From: Comamonadaceae bacterium PBBC1
GTDB taxonomy: Bacteria; Pseudomonadota; Gammaproteobacteria; Burkholderiales; Burkholderiaceae_C
NCBI GenBank assembly: GCA_002256145.1
Contig: NKIP01000004.1
Coordinates: 246,685-310,684, forward strand
Reading direction: 5' to 3'
Length of the DNA stretch: 64,000 nt
Shown: one piece after another, positions 11,745 to 21,180 of the stretch
Position numbering within the stretch: the stretch's first letter is position 1
Layout of the letters: each line of letters opens with the position of its first letter
Translations under genes and position numbers: made by a program
The notes under the pieces: generated by a model
Database searches by the model: none
Told to the model about the DNA's origin: nothing
Seen by the model: only the letters and a program-made list of their open reading frames with translations

Positions 11745-11758
11745 CCTACAATTGTAGG
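11745..11758. promoter_or_regulatory. 14-bp perfect palindrome in a divergent intergenic region
   Basis: CCTACAATTGTAGG is a perfect 14-bp palindrome lying between the starts of the gamma-carbonic anhydrase gene (minus) and the DUF455 gene (plus). Its core TACA-N2-TGTA matches the half-site layout of BlaI/MecI/CopY-type operators. No such regulator is encoded nearby, so the assignment as an operator is inference from symmetry and position only. Confidence 0.45.
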
Positions 11759-11797
11759 GATGCCCACACCCTGCCGTGGGCGCTGCCAGCGATCACC

Positions 11798-12574
11798 ATG
11801 CACACCCTGCGCGCCTCCGCCCTGATCCCTTGGGCGCAAACCGACCCGAACCTGAAGGCCCAGGCCACTTTGGCACTGGACCTGAGCTTGCCTGTGGGCG
11901 CGCTCGACAGCTTATGTGCCCCCTCTTCTGGCCCCGGCCGCGCTGCCCGCCCGCGGCTGGTGCCACACACCCAGCTCAAAGCCAAATCCATGGCCACGCC
12001 CGAGGGCCGGGCCATGCTGGTGCACTCGATAGCGCACATCGAGCTCAACGCCATCGACCTGGCATTGGATGTGGTCTGGCGCTTTGCGGGCATGCCCGAG
12101 GCTTTTTACACCGACTGGGTGCGCATTGCCCAAGAAGAGGCCAAACACTTCAGCTTGCTGCGCCAGCATTTGCTGGACATGGGTTTTGACTACGGCGACT
12201 TTCCCGCCCACAACACCTTGTGGGACATGGCCGAGCGCACCCAGGGCGACATCCTGGCCCGCATCGGCATCGTGCCGCGCACCATGGAAGCGCGGGGCCT
12301 GGACGCCTCACCGGGCGTCAAAAACAAGCTGGTCAGCGTGGGCGACCACCGCGCGGGCGAGATCCTGGACATCATTTTGGAAGATGAAATTGGCCATGTG
12401 GCCGCAGGCAACCGCTGGTACCGGTATTTGTGTTCGCAACGCGGTCTGGACCCGGTCAGCACCTATGCCGAGCTGATCGCCCAATACGACGCGCCCAAAC
12501 TGCGCCCCCCCTTCAACCTGGCGGCCAGGCGACTGGCGGGGTTTGAAGAGGCTGAATTGGCGGCACTGAGCTGA
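11798..12574 (+). CDS. DUF455 family ferritin-like domain protein
   Basis: A 258-residue helical protein of the DUF455 family, with a ferritin-like di-metal four-helix core. The ligand-type motifs are visible: HIELNAIDLALD, EEAKHFSLLRQHL and EDEIGHVAAGNRWY, i.e. E-x2-H pairs spaced as in a diiron bundle. Some members of the superfamily are tRNA or small-molecule hydroxylases, but no substrate is established for this one. The ATG at 11798 is chosen because similarity begins at MHTLRASAL; a TTG 60 nt upstream is in frame but would place the palindrome inside the gene. Confidence 0.85.
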   Translation: MHTLRASALIPWAQTDPNLKAQATLALDLSLPVGALDSLCAPSSGPGRAARPRLVPHTQLKAKSMATPEGRAMLVHSIAHIELNAIDLALDVVWRFAGMPEAFYTDWVRIAQEEAKHFSLLRQHLLDMGFDYGDFPAHNTLWDMAERTQGDILARIGIVPRTMEARGLDASPGVKNKLVSVGDHRAGEILDIILEDEIGHVAAGNRWYRYLCSQRGLDPVSTYAELIAQYDAPKLRPPFNLAARRLAGFEEAELAALS

Positions 12575-12651
12575 CACCTTTGCATGGCAAACATCTGACC
12601 GAGGGTCTTGAACCACAGGTCCAAGACCTGCCAACGCCAAAGATGGGGCCT

Positions 12652-13323
12652 TTAAAAAGCCAATGTCTTCACGCCAGCTGAGGTGCCCAGCAAACACACT
12701 TGCGCTTTTTGCACCGCAAACACCCCCACCGTCACCACACCCGGCCACTGGCTGACGGTGTTCTCAAACGCCACCGGGTCGGTGATCTTCAAGCCCTTCA
12801 CGTCCACAATGTGCTGGCCGTTGTCGGTCACGAGCGGCTGGCCATCTTTCTGGCGAACCGCCGCACTGCCGCCCATGGCCGCGAACTGGCGCATGACCCG
12901 GGCGGTGGCCATGGGGATCACTTCAACGGGCAATGGAAAAGCGCCCAGCGCATCCACCAACTTGCTCTCGTCCGCGATGCAAACAAACTGTTGGCTCTGC
13001 GCCGCCACGATTTTTTCGCGGGTGAGCGCCGCGCCGCCACCCTTGACCATGTGGCCTTGGTGGTCGATCTCGTCGGCACCGTCAATGTAGACCGACAGGC
13101 TCTCGACCTCGTTGCTGTCAAACACCGTAATGCCCAAGGCCTTGAGGCGCACGGTGGAGGCTTCGGAGCTGGACACCGCGCCCTTGATTTGGTCTTTCAT
13201 GGTGGCCAACGCGTCGATGAATTTGTTCACCGTGGAGCCGGTGCCCACGCCAACGATTTCGCCGGGGACAACATATTTAAGGGCGGCTTGGCCCACCTGG
13301 GCTTTGAGTTCGTCTTGTGTCAT
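12652..13323 (-). CDS. rpiA: ribose-5-phosphate isomerase A
   Basis: Interconverts ribose 5-phosphate and ribulose 5-phosphate in the non-oxidative pentose phosphate pathway. The 223 residues from [14 protein letters not shown] show the phosphate loop [22 protein letters not shown], the catalytic acid region DGADEID and [12 protein letters not shown]. Its length agrees with E. coli RpiA (219). A longer TTG-started frame (13365) is in phase but the added residues are proline-rich and not family-like. It is divergent from pyrD, about 130 nt away. Confidence 0.96.
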   Translation of the reverse strand: MTQDELKAQVGQAALKYVVPGEIVGVGTGSTVNKFIDALATMKDQIKGAVSSSEASTVRLKALGITVFDSNEVESLSVYIDGADEIDHQGHMVKGGGAALTREKIVAAQSQQFVCIADESKLVDALGAFPLPVEVIPMATARVMRQFAAMGGSAAVRQKDGQPLVTDNGQHIVDVKGLKITDPVAFENTVSQWPGVVTVGVFAVQKAQVCLLGTSAGVKTLAF

Positions 13324-13456
13324 GGCTTGGAGTTTTTTGAGAAGTGTCAAAGGGGGGGAAGGCAAACGCGGGGAAAAAAAGCCGGGCCTTCAGGTTTGAG
13401 ACAATCGGGCATTGGCTTGTAACGAGCCTGCCGCTTTCACCGTCTGGAATTATCCA

Positions 13457-14500
13457 ATGTCCCTGATCCCCTACGCCTTCGCCCGCCCCTTTTTATTCAA
13501 GATGGACCCCGAAGCGGCCCACGACCTGACCATCGAAGGTCTGGCCCGCACCCAAAACACCCCTCTTGACTGCGCTTACCGCCAGCCCTTTGTGGCGCAG
13601 CCCATCACGCTGGCGGGTCTGCACTTTCCCAACCGCGTCGGCATGGCTGCGGGTTTGGACAAAAACGCCCGCTGCATCGACGGTCTGGGTGCCATGGGTT
13701 TTGGCTTTGTCGAAGTCGGCACCGTCACGCCCAAGGCGCAGCCGGGCAACCCCAAGCCCCGCATGTTTCGCCTGCCCGAAGCCAACGCGCTGATCAACCG
13801 CCTGGGCTTTAACAACGACGGGCTCGACGCCTTCATCGCCAACGTCAAGCGCTCCAAGTTTCGCCAGCAAGGTCGCCTCTTGGGCCTGAACATCGGCAAG
13901 AACGCCGCCACGCCCATCGAAAACGCCACCGACGATTATTTGATCGCGCTGGCAGGTGTGTACCCGCATGCCGACTACGTGACGGTCAACATCTCCAGCC
14001 CCAACACCAAGAACCTGCGCGCCCTGCAAAGCGATGAAGCTCTGGACGGCTTGCTGGGCGCACTGGTTGCGCGGCGCAAAGAACTGGGCGCCGAGCACGG
14101 CCGCCGCGTGCCCATGTTCCTCAAAATCGCACCCGATCTGGACGAAACGCAAGTGGGCGTGATCGCCGCCACCTTGCAAAAGCACGGCATGGACGGCGTG
14201 ATTGCCACCAACACCACGCTGGCGCGAGACGACGTGAGCGGCTTGGCGCACGCCGAAGAAATGGGCGGCCTGTCGGGCTCGCCCGTGCTGGAAGGCAGCA
14301 ACCGCGTGATTCGCGGACTGCGCGCCGCCTTGGGCAAAGACTTCCCCATCATCGGCGTGGGCGGCATCCTGAGTGGGCACGATGCGATCTCCAAAATAGA
14401 AGCTGGGGCCGACGTGGTACAGATCTACACCGGTTTGATCTACAAAGGCCCAGCGCTGGTCACTGAAGTGGCGAGTGCTTTGCAGCAGATGAAGCGCTGA
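13457..14500 (+). CDS. pyrD: dihydroorotate dehydrogenase (quinone), class 2
   Basis: Oxidises dihydroorotate to orotate with FMN and passes electrons to membrane quinone, the fourth step of pyrimidine synthesis. The 347-residue class 2 enzyme carries the N-terminal membrane-associating helices ([23 protein letters not shown]), GLDKNA, the substrate loop [11 protein letters not shown] with catalytic Ser, and the FMN phosphate site [12 protein letters not shown]. The ATG at 13457 is where similarity starts; an upstream start in the same frame adds 15 residues. Confidence 0.97.
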   Translation: MSLIPYAFARPFLFKMDPEAAHDLTIEGLARTQNTPLDCAYRQPFVAQPITLAGLHFPNRVGMAAGLDKNARCIDGLGAMGFGFVEVGTVTPKAQPGNPKPRMFRLPEANALINRLGFNNDGLDAFIANVKRSKFRQQGRLLGLNIGKNAATPIENATDDYLIALAGVYPHADYVTVNISSPNTKNLRALQSDEALDGLLGALVARRKELGAEHGRRVPMFLKIAPDLDETQVGVIAATLQKHGMDGVIATNTTLARDDVSGLAHAEEMGGLSGSPVLEGSNRVIRGLRAALGKDFPIIGVGGILSGHDAISKIEAGADVVQIYTGLIYKGPALVTEVASALQQMKR

Positions 14501-14699
14501 GCACCATAAATTCGGCCCCATGAAATCTGAGCCTTGTGTTGGCCGTTGGGAGAATTTTGTGGGAGCTTGCAGCCAAGCGAAAAGCCTGTGGCTCACAAGC
14601 GTCTGATCGCCAGCAGGGCCAGCTCTCACAAGGTGCAAGGTTGAAGTGACCCTGCAAACTTCACAGGGCTGGATCCATAAAATTCCTGCTCAAGCGCCT
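14501..14699. other. intergenic region with a sequence resembling the 3' flank of a group II intron
   Basis: No gene is seen between pyrD and the convergent thioesterase gene. The stretch 14510-14561 is about three-quarters identical by eye to 63827-63875 at the right edge (both contain ATTCGG...ATGAA.TCT.AG...TGTGTTG..CGTTG). At the right edge the similarity stops where a group II intron begins, so this could be an intron-free copy of the target. Confidence 0.5.
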
Positions 14700-15518
14700 T
14701 CAGTCCTTGAAGTACACCAGCTGGTGCGTGCTCGCCAGCAGCTGGCCTTCGGGACTCCACAGCTCGCCGGTCTGGTCAAAGTAGCCGTGGCGGTAGTTGA
14801 GTGCCTTGGCCACGCCCAGAACATGGCGCGTGCCGACTTGCGCCAGCAAGGCGCTGTCGGCATGGAAATAGGTGGTGAGGGACACCGTGCCGATCATGGC
14901 CCGACGGCGGCGACGGACGTAAATGCGTGGGAAAAAGCTGTCGCTGATCGCCGCCAGCGAGGCGAAGTCCATCGCCCGCTCGGGTTCGTCACGCACCCAC
15001 AACGTGGAGCGCGAGTGGGCTTGTTCCTGCTCGTCAAAGGCTGTCGGAAAAGCGCCTTCGACAAAACGCATGTCGTAGCGCTGTGGCCAGGCGGGCATGC
15101 CTTTCACGGGCATGCGGGGCACAGCATCGGGTGAGGGCACGTTGACAGGCATCACGGCCTCCACATCCGACCAGGTTTCGCGGCGCACGGCAAACACGGC
15201 TGTGGCGGTGGCCACCACGCCTTCTGTGTTATTTTGGGTCTGATGGGCTTCGATGATCCAGTGCTGGGTCGATCGGTTGGTGCGCACGGGACGCGCCACA
15301 AAACGGATCTCGCCATCGGCCACCGGGGCCGCAAAGTTGACCGTCAGGGCCACGGGTTCGCCCAAGCGCTCGGGGTGCAGCAGGGCCGACTGCAACAACT
15401 GCGCCGAGGTGGTGCCGCCAAAAGGCCCAATCATGTTGGCGTAGGCCGGATGGGTCGCGCCCGTGAATTGGTGGGGCGCGGTGGGGCTCAGGTCAATGGC
15501 TTCGTCAAATGGGTGCAT
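14700..15518 (-). CDS. acyl-CoA thioesterase family protein (TesB-like double hotdog)
   Basis: A 272-residue protein with two hotdog halves, as in TesB-type acyl-CoA thioesterases that hydrolyse acyl-CoA to free acid and CoA. Visible are an N-terminal GPFGGTTSAQLLQ segment, the LTVNFAAPVADGEI strand, a central linker, and the second half with SLTTYFHAD...GYFDQTGELWSPEGQLLASTHQLVYF, which is the typical C-terminal thioesterase signature. The ATG at 15518 (MHPFDEAIDL) fits the family; two in-frame upstream ATGs (15542, 15578) cannot be excluded since no start has a good ribosome binding site. Confidence 0.85.
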   Translation of the reverse strand: MHPFDEAIDLSPTAPHQFTGATHPAYANMIGPFGGTTSAQLLQSALLHPERLGEPVALTVNFAAPVADGEIRFVARPVRTNRSTQHWIIEAHQTQNNTEGVVATATAVFAVRRETWSDVEAVMPVNVPSPDAVPRMPVKGMPAWPQRYDMRFVEGAFPTAFDEQEQAHSRSTLWVRDEPERAMDFASLAAISDSFFPRIYVRRRRRAMIGTVSLTTYFHADSALLAQVGTRHVLGVAKALNYRHGYFDQTGELWSPEGQLLASTHQLVYFKD

Positions 15519-15705
15519 GGACAAGATGTTAGAGGCTGCCATGCGAGCCGCGCTGTCTCGCTTGAGGCACCAGTGCAAAGCCTTGACCAGGCTGACCTGC
15601 TCGCAAAGGTGTTACCGAGTGTTTATAGAGTCATAAATAGCTCTTATTCGGCTTAGACTGAATACAGCCAACATCCGTTGGCAAACAACTCTATCGGAGC
15701 TCATC

Positions 15706-16395
15706 ATGAAAAAATACGGTGCCGAATTTTTCGGAACATTCTGGCTGGTCTTGGGCGGCTGCGGCAGTGCGGTGCTTGCGGCTGCATTCCCACAATTGGG
15801 AATCGGCTTTTTAGGCGTTTCGCTGGCCTTTGGCCTCACGGTCCTGACCATGGCCTTTGCCATCGGTCACATTTCGGGCTGTCACCTGAACCCGGCGGTC
15901 TCGATCGGTTTGTGGGCCGGTGGTCGCTTCCCTGCCAAAGACCTGGCACCTTACATCGTGTCCCAAGTGCTCGGCGGCATTGCCGCTGGTGGCGTGCTGT
16001 ACCTGATCGCGAGCGGCAAGGCGGGCTTTGACGTCGCTGGCGGTTTTGCCTCCAACGGATTTAGTGAACATTCACCCGGCGGCTACAACATGGTGGCTGC
16101 CCTGGTGACCGAAGTGGTCATGACCATGATGTTCCTCTTGGTGATTCTGGGTTCGACCGACAAGCGCGCACCGCAAGGCCTGGCACCGATCGCCATCGGT
16201 TTGTGCTTGACCCTGATCCACCTGATCAGCATTCCGGTCACCAACACCTCTGTCAACCCTGCCCGCAGCACCGGTGTGGCCGTGTTCGTGGGTGACTGGG
16301 CTGTGTCACAGCTGTGGCTGTTCTGGCTGGCACCCATTGCAGGTGCCGTTTTGGGTGCGCTGGTGTACCGCCTGATTGGCTCAGAGGAAAACTGA
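15706..16395 (+). CDS. aqpZ: aquaporin Z
   Basis: Inner-membrane water channel allowing rapid osmotic water flow. The 229 residues form six membrane helices and two half-helices with both NPA boxes: HLNPAVSIG (NPA at 62-64) and SVNPARSTG (NPA at 184-186 followed by the selectivity-filter Arg187). Aromatic/arginine filter features point to a water-specific channel rather than a glycerol facilitator. Preceded by GGAGCTCATC before the ATG. The gene is followed by two hairpins and converges with the FAD oxidoreductase gene. Confidence 0.95.
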   Translation: MKKYGAEFFGTFWLVLGGCGSAVLAAAFPQLGIGFLGVSLAFGLTVLTMAFAIGHISGCHLNPAVSIGLWAGGRFPAKDLAPYIVSQVLGGIAAGGVLYLIASGKAGFDVAGGFASNGFSEHSPGGYNMVAALVTEVVMTMMFLLVILGSTDKRAPQGLAPIAIGLCLTLIHLISIPVTNTSVNPARSTGVAVFVGDWAVSQLWLFWLAPIAGAVLGALVYRLIGSEEN

Positions 16396-16453
16396 TCTTC
16401 GCGCATTTGCGCAAGATCACACACAAGGCCATGCCCATGCATGGCCTTTTTCA
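16394..16453. terminator. two hairpins between convergent genes, the second a bidirectional terminator
   Basis: A first hairpin pairs GATCTT (16394-16399) with AAGATC (16413-16418), extended inside by GCGCA/TGCGC. A second pairs AAGGCCATG (16425-16433) with CATGGCCTT (16440-16448) and runs into TTTTT on the plus strand, a good intrinsic terminator for aqpZ. Confidence 0.8.
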
Positions 16454-16454
16454 T

Positions 16455-17561
16455 TCAAAGCAAAGCGGTCACTTGCGCTGCGATTGCCAAAGAACTGGTC
16501 AGGCCCGGCGACTCGATGCCCAACAGGTTTACCAAGCCAGGCACGCCATGCTCGGCAGGCCCCTGGATCATGAAGTCGGCCGCCGCCTCGTGCGGGGCGT
16601 TGATCTTGGGGCGCATGCCCGCATAACCCGCCTGCAAAGCGCCTTCGGCCAGACCTGGCCAATATTTGCGCACCTCGGCATAAAACGCATCACCCCGGCG
16701 CGGATCAACTTGCAGGTCGGCGGGGTCTTCGACCCATTGCACGTCGGGGCCGAACTTGGCCTGGCCACCCAGGTCAAGCGTGAGGTGCACGCCCAAACCA
16801 GCTTTTTCGGGCACGGGGTAAATCAGGCGGGAGAACGGGGCCTTGCCAGAGAGCGTGAAATAGTTGCCTTTGGCGTAATGGGCTTGGGGCAACAGACTTT
16901 TGTCCAGCCCGTCCATGCGCTCGGCCAGCGCCACGGCGCTCAATCCTGCAGCATTGACCAGCACTTTGCACGCCAGCTCGGTGCCGTCTTGTGTGGTCAC
17001 ACGAATCGGATGTGTGGCGGTGCCCTGCCGCACGCCAATGTGCTGCACAGGCGAGACCAGCGCCAGCAAGCCGCCAGCGTTTTCCATGTCGCCTTGCAAG
17101 GCGAGCATGTAGCCGTGACTGTCAATCACCCCAGTACTGGGCGAGAGCAGCGCCGCTTCGCAAGAGAGCGCGGGCTCCAGCGCTTGGGCCTGGGCAGCCG
17201 TGAGTTTTTGCAAGTCGTGCACGCCGTTGGCAGCCGCCTTGGCCCTGATCCCGTCCAGCGCCAGCACTTGCTCGATGCTTGTCGCCACGATCAGCTTGCC
17301 CAACCGCCGATGCGCCACACCGCGCTCAGCGCAATAGGCGTAAAGCATTTCCTTACCTTGCATACACAGCCGCGCCTTGAGCGAGCCCGCCGGGTAATAA
17401 ATGCCCGCGTGGATGACCTCGCTGTTGCGCGAGCTGGTGCCCGTGCCGATGGCATTTTCCGATTCGAGCACCAGCACCTCGCGGCCCGAGAGCGCGAGCG
17501 CCCGCCCCACAGCCAGGCCGACCACGCCAGCCCCAATCACAACAGCATCAACTTGTTCCAT
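16455..17561 (-). CDS. FAD-dependent oxidoreductase of the L-2-hydroxyglutarate oxidase / DadA-like family
   Basis: A 368-residue FAD protein. The dinucleotide-binding site [17 protein letters not shown] lies at the N-terminus with the acidic [27 protein letters not shown] segment, very like L-2-hydroxyglutarate dehydrogenases (LhgO) that oxidise L-2-hydroxyglutarate to 2-oxoglutarate and feed electrons to the respiratory chain. The [16 protein letters not shown] motif is characteristic of that group. The substrate is inferred from family resemblance only. The ATG at 17561 ([10 protein letters not shown]) is chosen; an ATG three codons earlier (17570) is also possible. Confidence 0.85.
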   Translation of the reverse strand: MEQVDAVVIGAGVVGLAVGRALALSGREVLVLESENAIGTGTSSRNSEVIHAGIYYPAGSLKARLCMQGKEMLYAYCAERGVAHRRLGKLIVATSIEQVLALDGIRAKAAANGVHDLQKLTAAQAQALEPALSCEAALLSPSTGVIDSHGYMLALQGDMENAGGLLALVSPVQHIGVRQGTATHPIRVTTQDGTELACKVLVNAAGLSAVALAERMDGLDKSLLPQAHYAKGNYFTLSGKAPFSRLIYPVPEKAGLGVHLTLDLGGQAKFGPDVQWVEDPADLQVDPRRGDAFYAEVRKYWPGLAEGALQAGYAGMRPKINAPHEAAADFMIQGPAEHGVPGLVNLLGIESPGLTSSLAIAAQVTALL

Positions 17562-17781
17562 GGGCAGCATTGTGGCTCAGACTGACAAGCCTTGAGGCCA
17601 GGATTGGGGGCTTTGTGGGGCGGTGCCCTCGCCGCGATAGGCCGCTCGCAGACCACAAGCCATCGCCCCGAGGGCAGGGCTCCCACTTAAAGCAGCAACC
17701 CAAACAAGGTGACACCCGCAAGACAGACACCAGCACCACACGCAGGCAGACTGCCAGCAATTCATACAAGGAGACCGTTTC

Positions 17782-18543
17782 ATGTCACTGTTCAATCTCA
17801 CAGGCAAAGTCGCCGTCGTCACGGGCTCCAGCCGGGGCATTGGTCGCTCGATTGCACACCAGCTGGCCCGGCAAGGCGCCAAGGTGGTGGTGTCCAGCCG
17901 CAAGCAAGACGCCTGCGAAGGGGTGGTCAAGGAAATTCAGGCCGCAGGTGGCGAAGCCATGGCGATTGCCGCCAGCATCTCCAGCAAAGAGCAACTGCAA
18001 AACCTGATCGATCAGACCCGCCAAGCTTGGGGCCCGATCGACATTTTGGTGTGTAACGCTGCCACCAACCCTTATTACGGCCCCACCACAGGCATGAGTG
18101 ACGAGGTGTTCGACAAGGTCATGCGCAACAACGTGCTGTCCAACACCTGGCTGTGCACCATGGTCTACCCTGACATGAAAGCCAAGAAGGACGGTTCTAT
18201 CGTCATCGTGTCGTCGATCGGCGGCCTGCACGGCTCGGCCATCATCGGGGCTTACAACATTTCCAAGGCGGCCGACATGCAGCTGGCGCGCAATTTGGCG
18301 GTGGAATGGGGCCCTGACAACATCCGCGTGAACTGCATCGCGCCAGGCCTGATCAAGACCGACTTTGCCAAGGCCCTGCACGAGGACCCGGTGCTCAGCA
18401 CCAAGTACAACAACGAAACGCCACTTCGACGCATGGGCGAGCCCGACGACATTGGCGGTGTGGCGGTGTTCCTGGCCAGCCCGGCTGGGCAGTACGTGAC
18501 GGGGCAGACCATCGTGGCCGATGGGGGGATGATGATTCGCTGA
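17782..18543 (+). CDS. SDR family NAD(P)-dependent oxidoreductase
   Basis: A 253-residue classical short-chain dehydrogenase. The cofactor motif TGSSRGIG is at 14-21, NAA-type NAATNPYYG follows in the fourth strand, the catalytic Ser lies in VSSIGG, and Y-N-I-S-K supplies the catalytic Tyr and Lys. The C-terminus ASPAGQYVTGQTIVADGG is standard. The basic residue after the glycine motif and R in SSRKQDAC favour NADPH. The substrate is not recognisable. An AAGGAG-type site (CAAGGAGACC) stands before the ATG at 17782. Confidence 0.9.
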   Translation: MSLFNLTGKVAVVTGSSRGIGRSIAHQLARQGAKVVVSSRKQDACEGVVKEIQAAGGEAMAIAASISSKEQLQNLIDQTRQAWGPIDILVCNAATNPYYGPTTGMSDEVFDKVMRNNVLSNTWLCTMVYPDMKAKKDGSIVIVSSIGGLHGSAIIGAYNISKAADMQLARNLAVEWGPDNIRVNCIAPGLIKTDFAKALHEDPVLSTKYNNETPLRRMGEPDDIGGVAVFLASPAGQYVTGQTIVADGGMMIR

Positions 18544-18564
18544 CTTCGGCTGGGCAGGTGTTCC

Positions 18565-18640
18565 GCTGAGCACGGGGTGGGGCCGGGAGCCTCATGCTGG
18601 AGTACCAGAAATCGGCCCCCGGCCCCACCCCGTGCTCAGC
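18565..18640. repeat. perfect 23-bp inverted repeat with a 30-nt loop
   Basis: Arms 18565-18587 and 18618-18640 are exact reverse complements, GC-rich (beginning GCTGAGCACGGGGTGGGG). No T-run follows, so it is not a simple intrinsic terminator. It sits between the convergent SDR and sodB genes. Confidence 0.85.
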
Positions 18641-18671
18641 TGTGTGGGTTGGCAAAATCCAGCACAGAAAT

Positions 18672-18698
18672 CAAAAAACCCGCATCTGCGGGCTTTTT
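18672..18698. terminator. bidirectional intrinsic terminator downstream of sodB
   Basis: CCCGCA (18679-18684) pairs with TGCGGG (18687-18692) around a 2-nt turn; there are six A on the left and five T on the right, so it terminates in both directions. It lies 20 nt past the sodB stop. Confidence 0.85.
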
Positions 18699-18717
18699 GA
18701 CTTGGAGAGAACTTCGA

Positions 18718-19299
18718 TCAGGCGAAGTTTTTCTCAGCGAACGACCAGTTCACCAAATTGCTGAGGAAAGTCTCAACGAACTTGGGGCGCATGTTGCGGT
18801 AGTCGATGTAGTAAGCGTGTTCCCAAACGTCCACAGTCAACAAGGCGGTGTCGCCAGTCGTCAAGGGGGTGCCAGCAGCGCCCATGTTGACGATGTCCAC
18901 CGAGCCGTCGGCTTTCTTGACCAGCCATGTCCAGCCGGAGCCAAAGTTGCCCACGGCGCTCTTGACGAAGGCTTCCTTGAAAGCGGCGTAGCTGCCAAAC
19001 TTGGCGTTGATGGCATCAGCCAATGCGCCAGTGGGCTCACCGCCGCCTTGGGGCTTCATGCAGTTCCAGAAGAAGGTGTGGTTCCAGATCTGAGCGGAGT
19101 TGTTGTAGATGCCGCCGCTGGACTTCTTGATGATCTCTTCGAGGGGCATGCTCTCGAATTCAGTGCCTTTTTGCAGGTTGTTCAGGTTCACAACATAAGC
19201 GTTGTGGTGCTTGCCGTGGTGAAACTCCAAAGTTTCCTGGCTGTAATGAGGGGCCAAAGCATCAATCGCGTAAGGCAATGCGGGCAAGGTGTGTTCCAT
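18718..19299 (-). CDS. sodB: superoxide dismutase [Fe]
   Basis: Dismutates superoxide to oxygen and hydrogen peroxide in the cytoplasm. The 193-residue length and composition fit the iron form. Metal ligands are in the segments LEFHHGKHH (His27), WNHTFFW, and [11 protein letters not shown] (Asp and His). The GSGWTWLV and [14 protein letters not shown] [16 protein letters not shown] segments favour FeSOD over MnSOD, but metal use cannot be proved by sequence. AAAGGACG lies before the ATG. Ends next to a strong bidirectional terminator. Confidence 0.96.
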   Translation of the reverse strand: MEHTLPALPYAIDALAPHYSQETLEFHHGKHHNAYVVNLNNLQKGTEFESMPLEEIIKKSSGGIYNNSAQIWNHTFFWNCMKPQGGGEPTGALADAINAKFGSYAAFKEAFVKSAVGNFGSGWTWLVKKADGSVDIVNMGAAGTPLTTGDTALLTVDVWEHAYYIDYRNMRPKFVETFLSNLVNWSFAEKNFA

Positions 19300-19459
19300 G
19301 AAGGCGTCCTTTGGTGGTGTGAAAAAGATAACTGTTGCATTTTAGGGGCAGCTTGATCGCCCTTGAGGGTGACAGGTCACTGAAAAATAACGATCCAAGG
19401 AGCAGGTTCATCACCTTCACCGCCATCACCAAACAGAGCCACCCGTTCAGAACTTTCGT

Positions 19460-20830
19460 TCAGGGTGTGACCACCAAGGACACGTCCCCATCGGCCAAGG
19501 TCGCCCGAACCCCTTGTCCGGACCTGAATTGAGTGACTTGGCTCAAAGCATTGCCTTGCTCATCGCTCAACCATGCGTAGCCGCGCTCCAAAACCAGACG
19601 CGGGTCAACCGATGACAAGCGCAATGCCGCGTGTTCCAAACGTTGCGCACGTTGGTGCACCTGCTGGCTTCGGTTGAAAGCCAGGCGGTCGGCCAAGCGG
19701 TCCAAATGGTGAGACTGCAAAGTTGACTGGGTTTGCACCCCGCTTTGCAGACGACTGGCCAATCGATCAAGCCACTGGCTGTGCTGGCCCAGCAGGCCCT
19801 GCGGGCGACTCAAACGAGTTGCAAGCGCACTCAGGCGTTGCGTCTGCCGCTCTTGCTGACGAACCAGGCCCAAACCGAAGCGGGAAGCAACGCTGTCCAG
19901 CCGCTGAGCTTGTCGGTCTTGCTGTCGCATCAAGCCCCGGCTCAGCCTTTGCTCCAACACCGACAGGGCCTGCAAACCTGCACCGCGATCCATCGCCGCC
20001 AGCTCGGCGGCAGCCGTGGGAGTGGGGGCACGCACATCGGCCACAAAATCGGCAATGGTGAAGTCGGTTTCATGGCCCACGCCACTGATGACCGGCACTG
20101 GACTTTGGGCGATCACACGGGCGAGGTTTTCATCGTTGAACGACCACAAATCGTCGATAGAGCCACCACCGCGCACCAGCAAAATCACATCCACAGGCGG
20201 ACACCATGGATTGTCTTCTGCGGTAAGGGCGTACAGATTGTTCAGTGCCTGCACCAAGGTAGCGGGCGCAGCTGAACCTTGCACCAGTGCAGGCACCAGC
20301 AACACCGGAATGTGCGGCACACGCCGCTGTAAGGCGGTCATCACGTCGTGCCAAGCGGCAGCCCCCAAAGAAGTCACCACACCAATGGCACGGGGTTGTG
20401 TTGGCAAGGGGCGCTTGTGCACAGCATCAAACAGCCCTTCGCTTTCCAGTTTGATTTTGAGTCTCAAAAACTGCTCAAAAAGTGCGCCCTGCCCTGCCCG
20501 CTGCATGGACTCGACAATCAATTGCAAGTCACCCCGGGCCTCATACACCCCCAGACGGCCTCGCACCTCGACCATCTCGCCATCGCGCGGGGAAAAGTCG
20601 ACCAAACTGGCCGCACGGCGAAACATGGCGCATCGGATCTGACCCGCGTCATCTTTGATGGAAAAATAGCAATGGCCACTGGCCGCGCGTGAAAAGCCGG
20701 AAATTTCACCTCGAACGATCACGGGGTTGAAGCGCAGGTCCAAGGTATCGGCCACAGCACGGCACAAAGCGGAGACGGTCCAGGCACTTTCTTGGCTTGA
20801 TTCGAGCATGTTCATTTTGGGGATTGTCAT
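19460..20830 (-). CDS. xseA: exodeoxyribonuclease VII large subunit
   Basis: Catalytic subunit of exonuclease VII, which degrades single-stranded DNA to acid-soluble oligonucleotides in repair. The N-terminal OB-fold (about 20-115) has VRGEISGFSRAASGHCYFSIKD; the catalytic domain follows with GVVTSLGAAAWHDV, RGGGSIDDLWSFNDE and GVGHETDFTIADFVADVRAPTPTAAAE. The remaining third is a long helical region rich in Gln and Arg repeats (QQDRQAQRLDS..., QQERQTQRLSA...) that resembles the coiled stalk. Length is 456 aa; internal ATGs at residues 6 and 8 are alternative starts. The small subunit xseB is not in the window. Confidence 0.95.
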   Translation of the reverse strand: MTIPKMNMLESSQESAWTVSALCRAVADTLDLRFNPVIVRGEISGFSRAASGHCYFSIKDDAGQIRCAMFRRAASLVDFSPRDGEMVEVRGRLGVYEARGDLQLIVESMQRAGQGALFEQFLRLKIKLESEGLFDAVHKRPLPTQPRAIGVVTSLGAAAWHDVMTALQRRVPHIPVLLVPALVQGSAAPATLVQALNNLYALTAEDNPWCPPVDVILLVRGGGSIDDLWSFNDENLARVIAQSPVPVISGVGHETDFTIADFVADVRAPTPTAAAELAAMDRGAGLQALSVLEQRLSRGLMRQQDRQAQRLDSVASRFGLGLVRQQERQTQRLSALATRLSRPQGLLGQHSQWLDRLASRLQSGVQTQSTLQSHHLDRLADRLAFNRSQQVHQRAQRLEHAALRLSSVDPRLVLERGYAWLSDEQGNALSQVTQFRSGQGVRATLADGDVSLVVTP

Positions 20831-21180
20831 TCAAATGGGGGGCAAGCCATCCGCTTCGGGCTGAGGCTTGATGTGAAGTACTCCACAGATGAAGGACGGC
20901 ATAGACCAAGGGTCATCAAAAAGCACACACGCTCTTGGTTCATCTTAAGCATTTGATTTCATTCAATTTTTCCCAAAAAAGCGGCACCAAAATCTGAAAA
21001 TTGATCGAATATAGAAGTATTCAAAAAAATTCATTCAAAAGTTCTTCACAAAGTTATCCACAGGACAGCCTCCCCCGTTGGAAACCCTCAAAGACGGGCT
21101 CTAAAGACGCCCTCGTGCGCTTGAGACATCGTTCATAATGACAATCTTTTGTCACACCGAACTCTCAAGAAGGAAAAGTT
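20831..21180. other. 350-nt AT-rich intergenic region with a DnaA-box match and promoter-like signals
   Basis: Separates the divergent xseA and exbB genes. It contains TTATCCACA at 21054-21062, a perfect R1-type DnaA box, with a weaker TTCTTCACA directly before it (21042-21050). Near exbB there is a CATAAT -10-like hexamer (21134-21139) overlapped by TGACAA-TCTT-TTGTCA (21139-21154). No open frame in the gap looks coding. Confidence 0.55.

Noticed and set aside
16314..17585. 423-residue plus-strand frame opposite the FAD oxidoreductase
   Set aside because: The minus-strand protein has clear FAD motifs; the plus frame is a composition artefact rich in His, Arg and Gln.
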